Positions 9,036 through 18,575 of a stretch of 64,000 bases of DNA are shown one piece after another. The stretch's first letter is position 1. Each line of letters opens with the position of its first letter. The stretch covers positions 310,001-374,000 of the forward strand of contig JAIQGG010000002.1 in NCBI GenBank assembly GCA_020072785.1, given 5' to 3'. The notes below the pieces were generated by a model. It was not told the DNA's origin. It saw only the letters and a program-made list of their open reading frames with translations, and searched no databases. The translations under genes were made by a program, and so were the position numbers. Source of the stretch: Terriglobia bacterium. Its GTDB lineage: Bacteria > Acidobacteriota > Terriglobia > Acidiferrales > UBA7541.

Positions 9036-9785
9036 CTACGGTTTGTGCAGCGGGCGCATCTGCACTTCGCTCACGAAGCTTTGCGGGCCCTGCGTCACCA
9101 GCATCTCCACCACGTGCGCCACGTCCTCCGCCTGCAGCAGTTTGGTCCGGTCCCGGTCGGTCCGCGGGGAGAACTCCGTGGCCACGCTGCCCGGGCAGAC
9201 GGTGCTCACGCGGATGCCGTACTCGCGCAGGTCTTCGGCCATGCACCCGGAGAGCCCCTGCAGGCCCCACTTGGAGGCGCAGTACAAGCCTCCGTTGGCA
9301 AAGGTATTTTTCCCGGCGAGCGAGCTGATGTTGAGGATGTGCCCTTTGCGGCGGGCGATCATCGTGGGGACCACTGCGCGGGAGACCAGGAAGACGCCTT
9401 TGAGGTTGGTGTCCAGGATGCGGTCCCACTCCTCTTCGCTGCGCTCGTGTGCCGGGCCGAAGAGACCGAGGCCGGCGTTGTTGACCAGGATGCTGACGGG
9501 GCCGAGGGCGGCCTGGCTTTCGGCGGCGAGGCGTTCGGTGTCCGCGGCGCGGGTGACGTCGGCGATGCACGAGAAAGCAGGAACGCCAGTGGCGCGCAGG
9601 GCCGCTTCGCTGGACTGCAACGCGGCGGCGTCCCGCCCGCAGACGGCCACGGCAGCGCCCAGCGATGCCAAGCGCAAGGCGATGGCCCGACCGATGCCGC
9701 GGCTGCCGCCGGTAACCAGGGCAACTTCTCCGGAAAGGGGGCCGGAGCCGGAAGCGTGTATAGTGCGCATCATCTTCTCCGACAT
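9036..9785 (-). CDS. Short-chain dehydrogenase/reductase
   Basis: 249 residues from ATG 9785; GAGGGGGA lies upstream, so this start is preferred over an in-frame one at 9809. It has the classical SDR features: TGGSRGIG cofactor motif (residues 25-32), NNAG (in ILVNNAGLG), the catalytic Ser in ISSLAGK, and the YCASK active-site Tyr-Lys pair. NAD(P)-dependent oxidoreductase of unknown substrate; 3-oxoacyl-ACP reductase-like. It is divergent from the secreted TPR-like gene. Confidence 0.9.
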   Translation of the reverse strand: MSEKMMRTIHASGSGPLSGEVALVTGGSRGIGRAIALRLASLGAAVAVCGRDAAALQSSEAALRATGVPAFSCIADVTRAADTERLAAESQAALGPVSILVNNAGLGLFGPAHERSEEEWDRILDTNLKGVFLVSRAVVPTMIARRKGHILNISSLAGKNTFANGGLYCASKWGLQGLSGCMAEDLREYGIRVSTVCPGSVATEFSPRTDRDRTKLLQAEDVAHVVEMLVTQGPQSFVSEVQMRPLHKP

Positions 9786-9935
9786 AACATTCCCCCTCGC
9801 GCAGACCACTCTTTTTGTGCGAAACTCATCCTACCATCCAGGCAGTTGAAGCCCCGGAGGTGCGCCGAAGGAAAGGGAAACCGTATACCGCTGGAGTAAC
9901 CCACGCAAGAAGTGGTTTGCTGCAGGGTAACGGGC

Positions 9936-9964
9936 TTGCGGAGTTTCCGCAGCTTCCCTATAAT
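9936..9964 (+). promoter_or_regulatory. Sigma70-type promoter for the secreted protein gene at 10063
   Basis: TTGCGG (9936-9941), a 17-bp spacer and a perfect TATAAT (9959-9964). Transcription would begin near 9971, giving a leader of about 90 nt before the ATG at 10063, which has GAGGAGAC upstream. Confidence 0.6.
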
Positions 9965-10062
9965 TCTGCAGTTTTCCCGGCCGATGTGATTCCCGCTGGA
10001 ATCATCTCCCGGCGCAGAGCTGGACCGATCCCCAAACGATTGTTTGATCGAGGAGACTAGGG

Positions 10063-11397
10063 ATGAACGGAACACGAAGACTGGCAGTTGCCGCGCTTGC
10101 CGCTGCGCTTGTTTTGACCCTTGCGGGAGGCCTGTTCTCCAGCGCGCACGCGCAGGCGACGGCCGGCAAGCAGCCGTACACGATGGCGGAGTATAATACC
10201 TATACTGCGGCGGCCAGCGAGAAGGTGCCGGCGCAGCAGATCAAGCTGCTGGATGATTTTGTCGCGAAGTACCCCAATTCCGCGCTGCTGACCTACGTCT
10301 ACGAGCTGTACTATCAGAATTACAGTGCGCAGCGGAACTACCCCAAGGCCATCGAATACGTGGATAAGCTGCTGACGCTGGGGGACAAGGTCGACAGCGC
10401 CATGCGCTACAAGGCCTACTACGCGCGGGCCTTCGTCTTCAACAACCTCAATCTCACTGACAAGGATCCCACGGCCGTGGAACAGGGGCAGAAGGCGCGC
10501 GATGCCGCCATCGCCGGACTGAAGACGGTTGCCGAGATCAAGAAGCCGGACAACGTGGATGAGAAGACCTTTGCGGAGCAGAAGCGGCCGGCGACCATCT
10601 TGTTCAACTACACCGCGGCGGCAGCCTCGATGATCGCCAAGGACTATCCCGGCGCGGTGCAGTACTACAAGGCCACTCTGGAGTTGACGCCCAACGAGGC
10701 GGTGACGTGGTTCCGGCTGGGCGTGGCGTATCTCGCGATGACCCCGCCCCAGCAGATGGATGCTTTCTGGGCCTTGGCCCATTCGGTGTCCCTGAAGGGC
10801 CCCAGCGAGGCCCAGGTGCGGAAATACCTGCGCACGCAAATGCTCAATTACCAGCAGTCCACCTGCGAGAATTTGCTGGACGCGCAGATGAACGAACTGG
10901 TGGCGCTGGCGGGCAGCTCCGCGGAGCGTCCGGCGAGCTATAAGCTGCCGAGCGCGGCGGATCTGGAAGCTGCACGCAAGGACATGACCATCGCCTCGGT
11001 GCTGGCGGACCTCAAGGCCGGCGGCGACAAGGGCAAGGTCACCTGGCTGGCTTCCTGCGGTCTGGAATTTCCGGGCGTGCCGGGAAAGCTCATCGGAGTG
11101 ACGCCAACCGCGGATGGGGCCACGCTCGAGGTGGCATTCGTGACCAGCGATGCGGAGTTCGAAGCCACCACCACGGCCAACATGGAAGTGAAAGTAACCG
11201 GGCAGCCGGAAGCGGTGCGCCTGGAAAAGGACAGCTTGGTGCACTTCACGGGCACGTTGACCTCCTACGATCCCGATCCGGCCTTCCTGCTGCACTGGGA
11301 TAAAGCCAAGGTGAACCCCGAGGACATCCCGGCGGAAAAGAAGGCTCCCGTAAAGAAACCCGTGCGCCGCCCGGCAACGAAGAAGCCGGGGCACTAA
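10063..11397 (+). CDS. Secreted TPR-like repeat protein of unknown function
   Basis: 444 residues. A signal peptide (residues 1 to about 29) ends in SAHAQA. The mature part has helical repeats with TPR spacing (YPKAIEYVDKLLTLGDKV; YPGAVQYYKATLELTPNEAVTWFRLGVAYLAM). The C-terminal third is beta-rich, and the protein ends in a Lys/Pro-rich tail (KKAPVKKPVRRPATKKPGH). TPR proteins usually scaffold protein contacts; the role here is unknown. It is a single gene flanked by its own promoter and a strong bidirectional terminator. The basic tail could contact anionic envelope polymers; this is inference. Confidence 0.7.
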   Translation: MNGTRRLAVAALAAALVLTLAGGLFSSAHAQATAGKQPYTMAEYNTYTAAASEKVPAQQIKLLDDFVAKYPNSALLTYVYELYYQNYSAQRNYPKAIEYVDKLLTLGDKVDSAMRYKAYYARAFVFNNLNLTDKDPTAVEQGQKARDAAIAGLKTVAEIKKPDNVDEKTFAEQKRPATILFNYTAAAASMIAKDYPGAVQYYKATLELTPNEAVTWFRLGVAYLAMTPPQQMDAFWALAHSVSLKGPSEAQVRKYLRTQMLNYQQSTCENLLDAQMNELVALAGSSAERPASYKLPSAADLEAARKDMTIASVLADLKAGGDKGKVTWLASCGLEFPGVPGKLIGVTPTADGATLEVAFVTSDAEFEATTTANMEVKVTGQPEAVRLEKDSLVHFTGTLTSYDPDPAFLLHWDKAKVNPEDIPAEKKAPVKKPVRRPATKKPGH

Positions 11398-11425
11398 ACC
11401 GCGCAGCTTCGCCTCAGAATGAAAA

Positions 11426-11450
11426 ACGGCTCCGGCAGTGCCGGAGCCGT
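11426..11450. terminator. Bidirectional intrinsic terminator
   Basis: ACGGCTCCGGC (11426-11436), loop AGT, GCCGGAGCCGT (11440-11450): a perfect 11-bp stem. A-rich sequence lies on the left and T-rich on the right (TTTTGTTTTT to 11460), so it can stop transcription from the gene ending at 11397 and from the Fis-like gene on the minus strand. Confidence 0.9.
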
Positions 11451-11490
11451 TTTTGTTTTTAGGGACGCCGGCGTTACCGGGGTGCGTGGG

Positions 11491-11709
11491 TCAGCGTGTG
11501 CGGCGGCGCGGGTCCAGCTTGTATTCGCCGATTTTCCGGCTGAGGGTGTTGCGGTGAATCCCCAGTATCTGCGCGGCGCGGCACTGATTGCCTTTGGCGT
11601 GTTCGAGGACGTGCTTGATAAAGCGCTTTTCGAATTCCCCGACGGCTTCCTCGAACAGGATGCCGTGCTCCACCATTTGGCTGACGAGCCCTTCCAATTG
11701 GTCTTTCAC
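11491..11709 (-). CDS. Fis-type helix-turn-helix protein
   Basis: 72 residues from a GTG start (11707-11709). The C-terminal half (EKRFIKHVLEHAKGNQCRAAQILGIHRNTLSRKI) is the Fis/NtrC-type HTH with the conserved GNQxxAAxxLGIxRxTLxxK pattern. The N-terminal half is a short helical segment, as in stand-alone Fis. It may be a nucleoid protein or a local regulator. It follows purC on the minus strand 53 bp away. Confidence 0.85.
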   Translation of the reverse strand: MKDQLEGLVSQMVEHGILFEEAVGEFEKRFIKHVLEHAKGNQCRAAQILGIHRNTLSRKIGEYKLDPRRRTR

Positions 11710-11762
11710 GTGATCACGCTCCGCACAGAATTCGTCCGCTCCGCGCCGCTTAAGAATCCTGT

Positions 11763-12662
11763 TTAGTCCAGCTCGCGCCCGGTCAGAATCCGGTACGCCT
11801 CGCGGTATTTGGCCCGTGTGCCGGCCACCACGTCGTCGGGTAGTTCCGGGCCGGGGGCCTGTTTGTTCCAGCCGATACGCTCGAGATAATCGCGCACGTA
11901 CTGTTTGTCGAAAGAGGGCTGCGCCCCGCCGGGCTTGTACTGCGCGGCTGGCCAGAAGCGCGAGGAGTCCGGGGTCAGCGCTTCGTCGATCCAGATGAGT
12001 TCGTTGCCCAACAGCCCGAATTCGAATTTGCTGTCCGCGAGGATGATGCCGCGGGGCTCGGCGTAGGCCGCGGCGCGCCGGTAGATCTCCAGGCTGATAG
12101 CGCGCACGCGCTCCGCCAGCGTTGCGCCGACCAGCGCCGCCGCCTGCGCGAAGGGGATATTTTCATCGTGGCCGGAAACGGCTTTGGTGGCCGGGGTGAA
12201 GATGGGCTCGGGCAGGCGGTCGGATTCGCGCAACCCGGCGGGCAGCGGGATGCCGCAGAGCTCGCCGCTGGCCTGGTAATCCTTCCAGCCGGAACCCGAG
12301 AGGTAGCCGCGCACGACGCATTCGATCGGCAGCGGCTTGGTCTTGCGCACCAGCATGGTGCGCCCCGCCAGATCGGCGCGGAAGGCGTCGAAAGGCGGAG
12401 GAAGCTCGGTGCCGCTGAGGACGTGATTGGGAGTGACATCGCGCAGCAGGTTGAACCAGAACAGGGAAAGCTGTGTCAGGACCCGCCCCTTGTCCGGAAT
12501 GCCGGTGGGCAGAATGACGTCGAAGGCCGAGAGGCGGTCCGTGGCCACGATGAGCAGGCGCTCGCCCAGATCGTAGATGTCGCGGACCTTGCCGCGCGCT
12601 ACGGGCGTGAGGCCCGGGAAGTGGGTCTCGCGGAGAACGCGTTGTGCTGGAGCTGTCGCCAC
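11763..12662 (-). CDS. purC: Phosphoribosylaminoimidazole-succinocarboxamide synthase (SAICAR synthetase)
   Basis: 299 residues. Family signatures: GKVRDIYDLGERLLIVATDRLSAFDVILPTGIP near the N-terminus, VRGYLSGSGWKDYQ in the middle, and ILADSKFEFGL plus DEALTPDSSRFWP near the C-terminus. The length fits the longer, eukaryote-like/Acidobacteriota form. It joins CAIR and aspartate using ATP in purine synthesis. GTG start at 12660-12662. No other pur genes are nearby. Confidence 0.95.
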   Translation of the reverse strand: MATAPAQRVLRETHFPGLTPVARGKVRDIYDLGERLLIVATDRLSAFDVILPTGIPDKGRVLTQLSLFWFNLLRDVTPNHVLSGTELPPPFDAFRADLAGRTMLVRKTKPLPIECVVRGYLSGSGWKDYQASGELCGIPLPAGLRESDRLPEPIFTPATKAVSGHDENIPFAQAAALVGATLAERVRAISLEIYRRAAAYAEPRGIILADSKFEFGLLGNELIWIDEALTPDSSRFWPAAQYKPGGAQPSFDKQYVRDYLERIGWNKQAPGPELPDDVVAGTRAKYREAYRILTGRELD

Positions 12663-12845
12663 GGAATTGTCTACCCCGGGAAAGTGGACGGTATTCTAGC
12701 GCAGGTTTGCGCCCAGGGAAAGGCGGGGCGCGGGCACGGACATTTCGGGCTGTGCAAAATTTCGCGCCCCGTCACACGGCACAGCCGCATCATGCAAGCT
12801 CAAAGCCAGCAAGCTTGGCTGTGTCACGAAAGATGTAACGAAAAA

Positions 12846-15800
12846 TTAAGCCGCGGAAGCAGCCGCGGCCCTCTTCGGCGCGGGCGCCTCGGTCTCTGTG
12901 CCTTCCCAGCGCACGCTGACGAGCTTGGAGACGCCGGGCTCCTGCATCGTGACCCCGTAGAGCACCGAGCCCATCTCCATGGTGCGCCGGTTATGGGTGA
13001 CGATAATGAACTGCGTCAGCGAGCTCATCTGATCCACCAGCCGCGTGAAGCGCCCCACGTTGGCTTCGTCCAGCGGCGCGTCCACTTCGTCCAGGATGCA
13101 GAAGGGGCTGGGCTGGTAACGGAAAATAGCGATCAGCAATGCCAGCGCGGTCATGGCCTTTTCGCCGCCGGAGAGCAGCAGCACGTTCTGCAGCCGCTTG
13201 CCCGGGGGCGAGGCCACGATGTCGATGCCCGCGTCGCCGGAACTATCCGGCTCGGTCAGGCGCATCTCCGCCATGCCCCCGCCGAAGATGGTGTGAAAGG
13301 CATCGGAGAAGCCGCGGTTGATCTCTCGGAAGGCGGTCTCGAATTTTTCGCGGCACGCTTCGTCCAGCTCGCGGATGGCCTGCTGGGTGTCCACGATGGA
13401 CTGCAGCAGGTCGTCGCGCTCGCGGGTGAGGAAGGTGAAGCGCTGCTCGCACTCGTTGTATTCCTCGAGGGCCATCATATTCACCGGCCCCATGGCCTCG
13501 ATGCGCGCCTTCATCTCCCGGTAGCTGGTCTCTGCGGCGGCGAGCTCTTCACCGCTGAGGAACGCCACTTCCTGGGCCAGGAGGTCTTCGGGATGGGCGT
13601 TGACCTCGGCCAGGCAGGTCTCGCGCAGGTGTTGGCGGTCGGAGTCGTTGCGCGCGCGGTCCACTTCGGCGTGGCTGCGGGCCTCGCGCAGTTCCTGCAG
13701 GGACTGCCGGCCCATGCGCAGGTGGTCTTCGGTCTGGGTGACGCGCGTGCGCGCGCTTTCCCATTCCTGCTCGAGTTCTTTCTGGCGCGCTTCCAGGCGC
13801 AGCTTTTCGCTGCGCAGCCCCTCGAGCTGCTGCCCAACTTCCTCGTTCTGGCGTACCAGCGCGGCGGCCTCTTCGTCCATGGCCGCGAGTTGCTGGCGGA
13901 GAGCCGCTTCGCGGCGCTCGTTCTCCAGACGTTCGTCCTCAAGCCGCGCGGCCAGAGACTCCGCGGCCGTCAGGCGTTCGGCGAGCGCGGCCTGTTCGGC
14001 GCGGGCTGCGGCGAGATGTTCCTGAGATGCCTGGATTGACAGGCGCATGCCAGCCAGCTCGGCCACCAGGCGCGTGCTTTCGGCCTCGGCGGCGGCGCGG
14101 CTGGCGGCGGCCACGGCGTGTTGTTCGCGGGCGCTTGCGGCGCGCAGCTTGGCGGCTTCGACGTCGCGGCGGATGCGCGTGAGGTCTTCCTGGCAGACGG
14201 TGAGCTCCAGGCTCAGCCGCGCCAGGTCGTTCTGCATCTGCTGGTAGCGGTGCGTAGCGGCAAAGACCGCGCGTTCGGCTTCGCGCTGCTTGGCGGCCAG
14301 CTCTTCCAGTGACGCTTCAGCGCCGCGCAGCTCCGCGGCGATCGCTTCGATGGCCGCCTGGGCTTCCGCGGACTTCTGCTCGCACTCCCCGATTTCCGTT
14401 TCCAGGGCGCGCAGCTCGCGCTTCATGCCCAGCGGGCCGGCCGCGTCGGGGCGCCCGCCGCTGACCATGCGGCCCTGGTAGCAGGTGCCGTCGGGCAGGA
14501 CGAAGGAGTACTGCGGATATTCGCGCGCCAGCCTTTCGGCGACCGCGGCGCTGTCCGTCAGAAAGGCCGTGTGCAGCCGCGGCAAAAACTGCTTGGCCGC
14601 CGGGCCCAGCGGATCGCGGAATTCCACGAGCTTGTCGAGGCGGCCGATGACGCCGTCTTCCGCGCGGAACGGCCGGACCGGAGCGGAGTCCGAAATCTCC
14701 AGGTTGCGCAGGGAGTCGACAAAGAAGGTGGCGCGTCCGCCCACCTCCTCGCGCAGCAGGGAGATGCCCGCCCGGGCGTGGTCGTAGGTCTTCACCACCA
14801 CGTACTGCAGCTCCTCGCGGAGAAACTGCTCGACGGCGACTTCGTACTGCTGCTCGACTTCGGCGTAATCCGCGAGCACCCCGACGGCGTGGAAGTCGCG
14901 GCCTGTCCCGGCATTGCCGCCCTGGGGCATGGCGAAGAGCTTCTTCACGGCCTCGGCGGTGTAGGAGTGATCGTTGAGAATCTGTTCCAGCGTCTGGCGG
15001 CGCGCGCGCACCGCGGCCAGGGAATCGCGCAGGGCGGCCGCTGTGGTTTCCGTGCTGCTGCGCTGGCTGCGCAGCCCGGCGATGCGCGCCTGGAGCTCGG
15101 CAGCCTGCTGCTCGAGCTGGCGCAGGTTGCCGGCGGCGCTGTCACGCTCGCTGGCGGCGTGGCCGGCATCGTCGCGCAGGCGGATGGAGCCTTCCAGCAG
15201 CTCGCTCTCGCCGCCTTCCAGGCGGCGCAGGGCTTCGCCTCGGTGCAAGAGGGCCTCTTCGGCCTGGCGCTCTTCGCCGTGCAGCCGGGTCAGCTCGTCG
15301 CCGGCCGCCGCCGCGGAGCGGCGCAGCATCTCGATGCGCTGCTCCGCCTGCTGCGTATCGTCGCTGAGGGTCTGGGCGCCGCGCGAGAACTCTTCAACGC
15401 GCGCCATCTGCTCCGCGGCTTCCGCACGCACTGCGGCCACGGTCTGTTCCTGCTCCTGGCTGCGCGCGCGGACCGCGGCGGTTTGCGCCGCGGACTGTTC
15501 GGCTTCCTGGGCGATCTGCTGCCCGCGCCCGGCGAGCTCTTCATTGCGCTGGCGGTTGAAGGCCAGGCGATTTTCCGCGCGGTCCAGCTCCAGAGCGGTC
15601 AGACCCAGGTGGTTCTGGCTCTGGCGCATCTCGGCGTCCAGCTCGTAGATGCGCTGGTTGAGGCGGTCCTGCTCCTGCTCCTGCTGTTGCAGCGCGGCGG
15701 CGCGCTCGGTTTCCGAGCGCAGCAGCTCGTCGTGCTGCGCGGCCAGGCGTTCGGCTTCCGTGTCCAGTTCGCGGGCCTTGCTGGCCAGCATCTGCCGCAC

Positions 15801-16688
15801 GATGCCGCGCATCTGGTCGCGCACCTCCGCGTATCGCCGGGCCTTCGAGGCCTGGCGCTTCAGCGAGCCCAGCTGCTTTTCCACTTCCACCACGATGTCG
15901 TTGACCCGCGAGAGATTGACCTTGGAGGATTCCAGCTTGGCTTCCGCCAGCCGCTTCTTGGTCTTGAACTTGGTGACCCCGGCGGCCTCTTCGATGATCG
16001 CCCGCCGCTCCATCGGCTTGGTCGAGAGGATCAGCCCGATGCGCCCCTGCTCGATGATGGCGTAGGAGTCCGGCCCCAGGCCCACGCCCATGAACATCTC
16101 CTGAATGTCGCGCAGCCGCGCCACCCGCCCGTTGATCAGGTATTCGCTCTGCCCCGAGCGGTACAGGCGCCGGCTGACCACCACTTCGCCGGGCCGGGTG
16201 ACCAGTGCCGGCTTGTCCGCGCCGCGCTTGCGGCGCTTGAACTTCCCGGCGTCGTCGGCCGCGATTTCGGCGCCAGCTTCCGCGCCAGTTTCCACCACAG
16301 GCTCGGCGCTTTCCGAAACCGTGACGTCGGCGGTCCTGGCTGATTCTTCTCCGAGGACGCTGGCCGCCTCGCCTTCCTGCGCCTGGCTTTCCAGGACGAA
16401 CCGCGCGGCTTCCGCCAGCTCGGGATCTTCCATCGTGATGGTGACTTCGGCCAGGCCCAGCGGCGGGCGCTTTGTGGTGCCATTGAAAATGCAGTCGGCC
16501 ATACGCTCGGCGCGCAGCGATTTGTGGCTCTGCTCGCCCAGCACCCAGGAGATGGCGTCCACCACGTTGGACTTGCCGCAGCCGTTGGGCCCCACGATAC
16601 ACGTGATGCCGCTGCCGCTGAACGTGACGGAAGTCCGCTCGCAGAAGGACTTAAACCCAACGATGTCCACTTTTCGCAGCTTAAGCAC
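12846..16688 (-). CDS. smc: Chromosome segregation ATPase SMC
   Basis: 1280 residues from GTG 16688, which has AAAGGGG upstream; the longer in-frame start at 16730 lacks one. N-terminal Walker A is GPNGCGKS (33-40). Long coiled coils flank a hinge near the middle (VGVLADYAEVEQQYEVAVEQFL...). The C-terminal head has LSGGEKA (about 1170) and Walker B FCILDEVDAPLD. An unusual ~70-residue acidic/Ala-rich then basic insert (about 95-165) lies in the N-terminal head before SRRLYRSGQSEYLING, making the protein longer than the usual ~1180 residues. It forms condensin with ScpAB, neither of which is in the window. Confidence 0.95.
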   Translation of the reverse strand: MLKLRKVDIVGFKSFCERTSVTFSGSGITCIVGPNGCGKSNVVDAISWVLGEQSHKSLRAERMADCIFNGTTKRPPLGLAEVTITMEDPELAEAARFVLESQAQEGEAASVLGEESARTADVTVSESAEPVVETGAEAGAEIAADDAGKFKRRKRGADKPALVTRPGEVVVSRRLYRSGQSEYLINGRVARLRDIQEMFMGVGLGPDSYAIIEQGRIGLILSTKPMERRAIIEEAAGVTKFKTKKRLAEAKLESSKVNLSRVNDIVVEVEKQLGSLKRQASKARRYAEVRDQMRGIVRQMLASKARELDTEAERLAAQHDELLRSETERAAALQQQEQEQDRLNQRIYELDAEMRQSQNHLGLTALELDRAENRLAFNRQRNEELAGRGQQIAQEAEQSAAQTAAVRARSQEQEQTVAAVRAEAAEQMARVEEFSRGAQTLSDDTQQAEQRIEMLRRSAAAAGDELTRLHGEERQAEEALLHRGEALRRLEGGESELLEGSIRLRDDAGHAASERDSAAGNLRQLEQQAAELQARIAGLRSQRSSTETTAAALRDSLAAVRARRQTLEQILNDHSYTAEAVKKLFAMPQGGNAGTGRDFHAVGVLADYAEVEQQYEVAVEQFLREELQYVVVKTYDHARAGISLLREEVGGRATFFVDSLRNLEISDSAPVRPFRAEDGVIGRLDKLVEFRDPLGPAAKQFLPRLHTAFLTDSAAVAERLAREYPQYSFVLPDGTCYQGRMVSGGRPDAAGPLGMKRELRALETEIGECEQKSAEAQAAIEAIAAELRGAEASLEELAAKQREAERAVFAATHRYQQMQNDLARLSLELTVCQEDLTRIRRDVEAAKLRAASAREQHAVAAASRAAAEAESTRLVAELAGMRLSIQASQEHLAAARAEQAALAERLTAAESLAARLEDERLENERREAALRQQLAAMDEEAAALVRQNEEVGQQLEGLRSEKLRLEARQKELEQEWESARTRVTQTEDHLRMGRQSLQELREARSHAEVDRARNDSDRQHLRETCLAEVNAHPEDLLAQEVAFLSGEELAAAETSYREMKARIEAMGPVNMMALEEYNECEQRFTFLTRERDDLLQSIVDTQQAIRELDEACREKFETAFREINRGFSDAFHTIFGGGMAEMRLTEPDSSGDAGIDIVASPPGKRLQNVLLLSGGEKAMTALALLIAIFRYQPSPFCILDEVDAPLDEANVGRFTRLVDQMSSLTQFIIVTHNRRTMEMGSVLYGVTMQEPGVSKLVSVRWEGTETEAPAPKRAAAASAA

Positions 16689-17112
16689 TTTTACCCCTTT
16701 GCGTCCTGCTGCGCGCCGGCAGGGACCCACGGAAAGCGCGCGAAAAGAGACGCCGCTTCATTCCCTTATTGGAGGGTGGCTCGAGCGATAAGCCAACCCC
16801 GACCGGGTCGGGGTCGCTCGCAAAAACACTTGGCAGGTTCTCGATCAGAGGCCCAGCCGCCTGGCGCTTGGATGGCGGTACGCCAAGACACTAGCACGGA
16901 GTTTTCTCCCTGTAAAGGGTTGCCCTACATGTTGTAGGCAGTGAGCAAAGGCCACAAGAACGGGACTCGCGACGGGTGCCTGCAACCTGTCTGGCTCTGG
17001 GGACTTCCTGCGGCGCAAGGCGGTTGGGCTTCCTGTGCGCCGCAGCCTTCGGAATCCTCTTTCCCTTCCGCGTGTTCGAGTATCCTAGTCCTCTCCTGCC
17101 GCAGTCTTCTCG
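16689..17112. other. 424-bp gene-free interval with one strong hairpin
   Basis: No convincing ORF on either strand. At 16782-16820 there is a nested inverted repeat: CGAGCG pairs with CGCTCG outside and ACCCCGAC with GTCGGGGT inside. Neither side has a T-run of terminator quality. It may be a structured leader or a protein site upstream of smc. The rest shows no recognisable element. Confidence 0.4.
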
Positions 17113-17829
17113 TCAGGGGATTGCCGGAAAGACGAAGTTGACCGTTTGCGTTTCGTCGCCGGCGATGGTGATTTCCTGGCTCTGCGTGCCGTAGGTCTCG
17201 TGCCAGGCGGTGATGGTGTACTTGCCGGGGGGCAGGTCCGGCAGCCTAAACAGGCCGTCCTCTCCCGTAACCCCAAAGTGGCTGGCCTTCAGGACCACAA
17301 AATAGGCCTTCATCCACGCGTGAATATTGCACTTTACGGGGATGAACTCCTCATTCTCGTAGGAGTAGGAGAAGGGCGGTGTTTCGGGTGGCTGGATCCG
17401 GTTCCACTCGCGGTTGATTTTCGCGAGGGGGTGGATATTGTGCGATAAGGGGTCGCTGTTGGAGATCTCCACATTCTGCCGCGTGCGAAACGCGAGCACG
17501 TGCGTCGTATAGTGGCAGCCCTTCTGGTCGAAACTCACGGAGGTCGCGGGCGCCGCGGAGCTATCCGGCGCGCCGGCGGAAATGTACACGACGACATTCC
17601 CCAGGGTGTTGCCGGGACCGGTGACCACGTTGTCCGTCAGGAGCCCCTTCGGATGCATTTTGGCGCATACCGGCTCCTTGGACATGTCAATGGGCTTGGC
17701 TCTTGCGGGAGTTCCCCTAAAAGTCACTTTTCCGGTGATGGCCCCCGCGCCCGGACCGGGAGAGACCACGGCTGGAGCGGAAACCATGGATAGCGCGACC
17801 ATGCATACTTTTGCCAGTTGCATTCTCAT
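17113..17829 (-). CDS. Secreted cupredoxin-like protein with carboxypeptidase-regulatory-like domain
   Basis: 238 residues with a signal peptide (about 1-22). The middle part is cupredoxin-like: SHNIHP supplies a His and VKCNIHAWMKA gives the C-x2-H-x2-M ligand loop of type 1 copper sites. The C-terminal ~60 residues (VTGEDGLFRLPDLPPGKYTITAWHETYG) form a carboxypeptidase-regulatory-like beta domain. A periplasmic electron-transfer or copper-binding role is likely. Single gene; AGGAGGAA just before the ATG at 17829. Confidence 0.7.
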   Translation of the reverse strand: MRMQLAKVCMVALSMVSAPAVVSPGPGAGAITGKVTFRGTPARAKPIDMSKEPVCAKMHPKGLLTDNVVTGPGNTLGNVVVYISAGAPDSSAAPATSVSFDQKGCHYTTHVLAFRTRQNVEISNSDPLSHNIHPLAKINREWNRIQPPETPPFSYSYENEEFIPVKCNIHAWMKAYFVVLKASHFGVTGEDGLFRLPDLPPGKYTITAWHETYGTQSQEITIAGDETQTVNFVFPAIP

Positions 17830-18575
17830 TCTTCCTCCTGTCTCATCTTTTAAAAATTCGAATGAGTGCGAATGAGAACGGCCTGGCCTAAGCCCTAAAC
17901 CGCGTGCCGCAAGGGAGAAGGATGCCCCAGGGCGTCCCTGCAGCCCAAGAACCTCCGCTACTGCGAAATTCTACGGCCCGGGAAACGAGCAGCGTTTAAG
18001 AAATTTTGCGGTCCGCACCCAATAGATTACTCTTCAACCGGGCCTTATCAGGCTGCGAAAAGACTCGCGTAAAGGTGTCATCTTGATGCGAACCGAGGAC
18101 GGTAAGTTTCGGCAACACAGGAAGTTGAGATTCTTCACTGTAGCTGCTGATAGACATTCCGCTGGATTTTACTTCGAATGGGCTCAGGGTCTAGAAATTG
18201 GTTTTGCACTGGTGAATTTCTGTTCGTCCGCTCGGCTAAGTCCCGATTAGCCGGGTTGCCGGACAAGTGGTTTGTCGACATCCGAGTCCAAAAACGGGGT
18301 TGTGGGTAGTCTTGCTAGGGTTCACGACAACATGCCTGATAAACGCTAACCGGACAACGGAAAGCTTGACCAGCGGGTGGAGCACCCGGGGCGCGGCAGA
18401 ACACCCGCGCTCGCAAAGAAGGCGAAGATGGCCACTCGCAGAAGCTTTAGCCACGACTGTGGCACTGACCATTGGGGCAGGTTCTCGTGGAAAAGGAACC
18501 TGTACCATTTTTTCGTTGCCCCATTTTGCAGCCGCGGCCTAAGGTGGACACTGTAATAGTCTTGCCATAAAAACC
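17830..18575. other. 746-bp interval without a supported gene
   Basis: Short ORFs here are rich in Arg/Pro and lack ribosome-binding sites or recognisable motifs. I see no tRNA-like structure, repeat or clear promoter. Base composition is less GC-rich than the flanking genes around 17,980-18,240. It may hold decayed sequence or regulatory sites for the divergent genes at 17829 and 18576. Confidence 0.4.

Noticed and set aside
10057-11394. 445-codon minus-strand ORF
   Set aside because: Antisense to the secreted TPR-like gene, which has a signal peptide, a promoter and a Shine-Dalgarno sequence.
14571-16343. 590-codon plus-strand ORF
   Set aside because: Shadow of smc; low-complexity product and no start signal.
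16782-16820. Strong hairpin considered as an intrinsic terminator
   Set aside because: No T-run follows on either strand, so it is listed only as a hairpin.
18267-18542. 91-codon plus-strand ORF in the 17830-18575 gap
   Set aside because: Random-looking, no Shine-Dalgarno, contradicting ORFs on the other strand of similar size.
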